A stretch of 64,000 nucleotides of DNA from Harmothoe impar. Lineage: Eukaryota; Annelida; Polychaeta; Phyllodocida; Polynoidae. Under the pieces are notes generated by a model. That model was not told the DNA's origin. It saw nothing but the letters and a program-made list of their open reading frames with translations, and made no database searches. This document shows positions 63,059-64,000 of the stretch, piece by piece. The position numbers were made by a program, and so were the translations under genes. The number at the start of each line of letters is the position of its first letter. The first letter of the stretch is position 1. The stretch is from NCBI GenBank assembly GCA_947462335.1, contig OX381708.1, positions 9,486,001 through 9,550,000 on the forward strand, given 5' to 3'.

Positions 63059-64000
63059 CTGAATAAAACACCAGACAAACTGGTTATTACACGACAACAC
63101 AACCAGGGTTATTACCGTAAAACCGTGCGTATCAAGTTCAAGTTCAAGTTTCAAGAATTTATTCTCATGTAACAATTCAATGTGATACAAAGTTTTCACA
63201 ACCATTACTGTAAACAGTATAGGTCTAGTAATAATATATATCCAATATATAAAATGATGCTACTATATGTCACACATTTTACAGTAGATATCTCCCTTGA
63301 CACGTCATGCCATCATTTGTTAGAATATTACAGAGAAAAGGCTGCTGCTTGAAATGTACTTTCTGTTTTCGTTAGCCACCTACAAATTACTAGTATCATA
63401 GTATCAAACAACAGTCTACCCATCATAGTAGATATATGAAGACACTATGTTTCCATTCAGGACTACTATGACATTCTATATATTTAACAATAAAATTAAT
63501 AAGTTAATAACTATGTACAATAATATATTACATTTACATACTATATACACTCAGTTAATAACGGATATAGGAGGACAATTTAAATCTAACATATAATATT
63601 TATATGTTACTTATAACATATAAGTCTAACTCGCTAATAAGCCGCACCCTGAGTTCAGGCCGATCCTATAAGCCGCACCAGCCATCTGAATGTGCCGATT
63701 TTAGTACTGTATCAAAGTGGCAAAAACTTGCGTATAGGCCGCACCCCGACCCTGGGCCGATCCTATAAGCTGCACTGCCGATCTGATTCGCGTACTAGCC
63801 GCGGCTTATACGCGAGGTTTTCCGGTACATGGACTATAGACGACATAGCCGCCGTATTTACCATAATTGCCTGTTTAAGTGCAGGTGTAGGACCCCTAAT
63901 ATTCTTTTCTTTTTTTTAGGATTTTTTATGGATTTAAAATTTCCCTTTTGTTCAGGAAACGGCCCTCATTAATTAAAATTATTTTTTTTTGGTCACGGTA
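63059..64000. other. Intron or upstream DNA
   Basis: No exon recognised. AT-rich; from 63605 to 63825 a repeat with GCCGCACCC, GATCCTATAAGCCGCAC and GCCGCGGCTTATACGCGAG, related to the element at 14336. Confidence 0.45.

Noticed and set aside
1..64000. tRNA, rRNA or bacterial-type operon genes
   Set aside because: No cloverleaf or rRNA-like stretch was recognised by eye; gene structure is eukaryotic. A tRNA scan was not possible.

Overview
The window is eukaryotic, animal nuclear DNA. It has GT-AG introns, two long poly-C2H2 zinc-finger genes, an envelope-bearing Ty3/Gypsy retroelement, a DIRS-type tyrosine recombinase, and very many short inverted-repeat elements and minisatellites. A lancelet (Branchiostoma) or similar marine invertebrate is my best guess from this mix. 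That is inference; no feature fixes the species.

Layout. (1) 1-3.7 kb: gene-poor DNA with foldback repeats and two MITEs. (2) 3.7-6.8 kb: zinc-finger gene 1 on the minus strand; its last codons run into a 41-bp minisatellite built from the same codons. (3) 6.9-24.65 kb: a 7,940-bp unit present twice in tandem, almost identical. Each unit is a decayed, minus-strand Gypsy element with a broken gag and protease, only the first part of RT, and no RNase H or integrase. Three LTR copies (7901, 15841, 23781) punctuate it, and the middle LTR looks like a recombinant of the outer two. (4) 24.7-27 kb: MITEs and a third, diverged copy of a TTAA-flanked element. (5) 27.0-29.8 kb: zinc-finger gene 2, a paralogue of gene 1. 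(6) 31.44-44.52 kb: a 13.1-kb LTR retroelement on the minus strand with 873-bp LTRs that differ at about two positions. It has gag, a Q-rich gag extension, pol and an F-protein-like env. The pol frame is reached through a textbook -1 slippery site plus hairpin, and a TAA precedes the Q-rich extension. A 900-bp MITE sits 38 bp upstream of env. (7) 44.5-53.7 kb: nested MITEs, foldback elements, G-rich tracts, a cluster of nuclear-receptor half-sites and a degenerate minisatellite. (8) 53.7-63.1 kb: the 3' end of an unrecognised intron-containing host gene on the minus strand (four phase-compatible exons). Its 7-kb last intron holds a DIRS-like element with a tyrosine recombinase and inverted ends, but with a 3.5-kb array of 27-bp repeats where gag and RT would be expected.

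How it fits together. The only likely host genes are the two zinc-finger genes and the exon set at the right. Almost everything else is mobile DNA or repeats grown from it. The strongest leads are the recoding signals of the env-bearing element, the 27-bp array whose unit contains a PBX-PREP type decamer fused to an E-box, the recombinant LTR, and the minisatellite seeded from a zinc-finger coding end.
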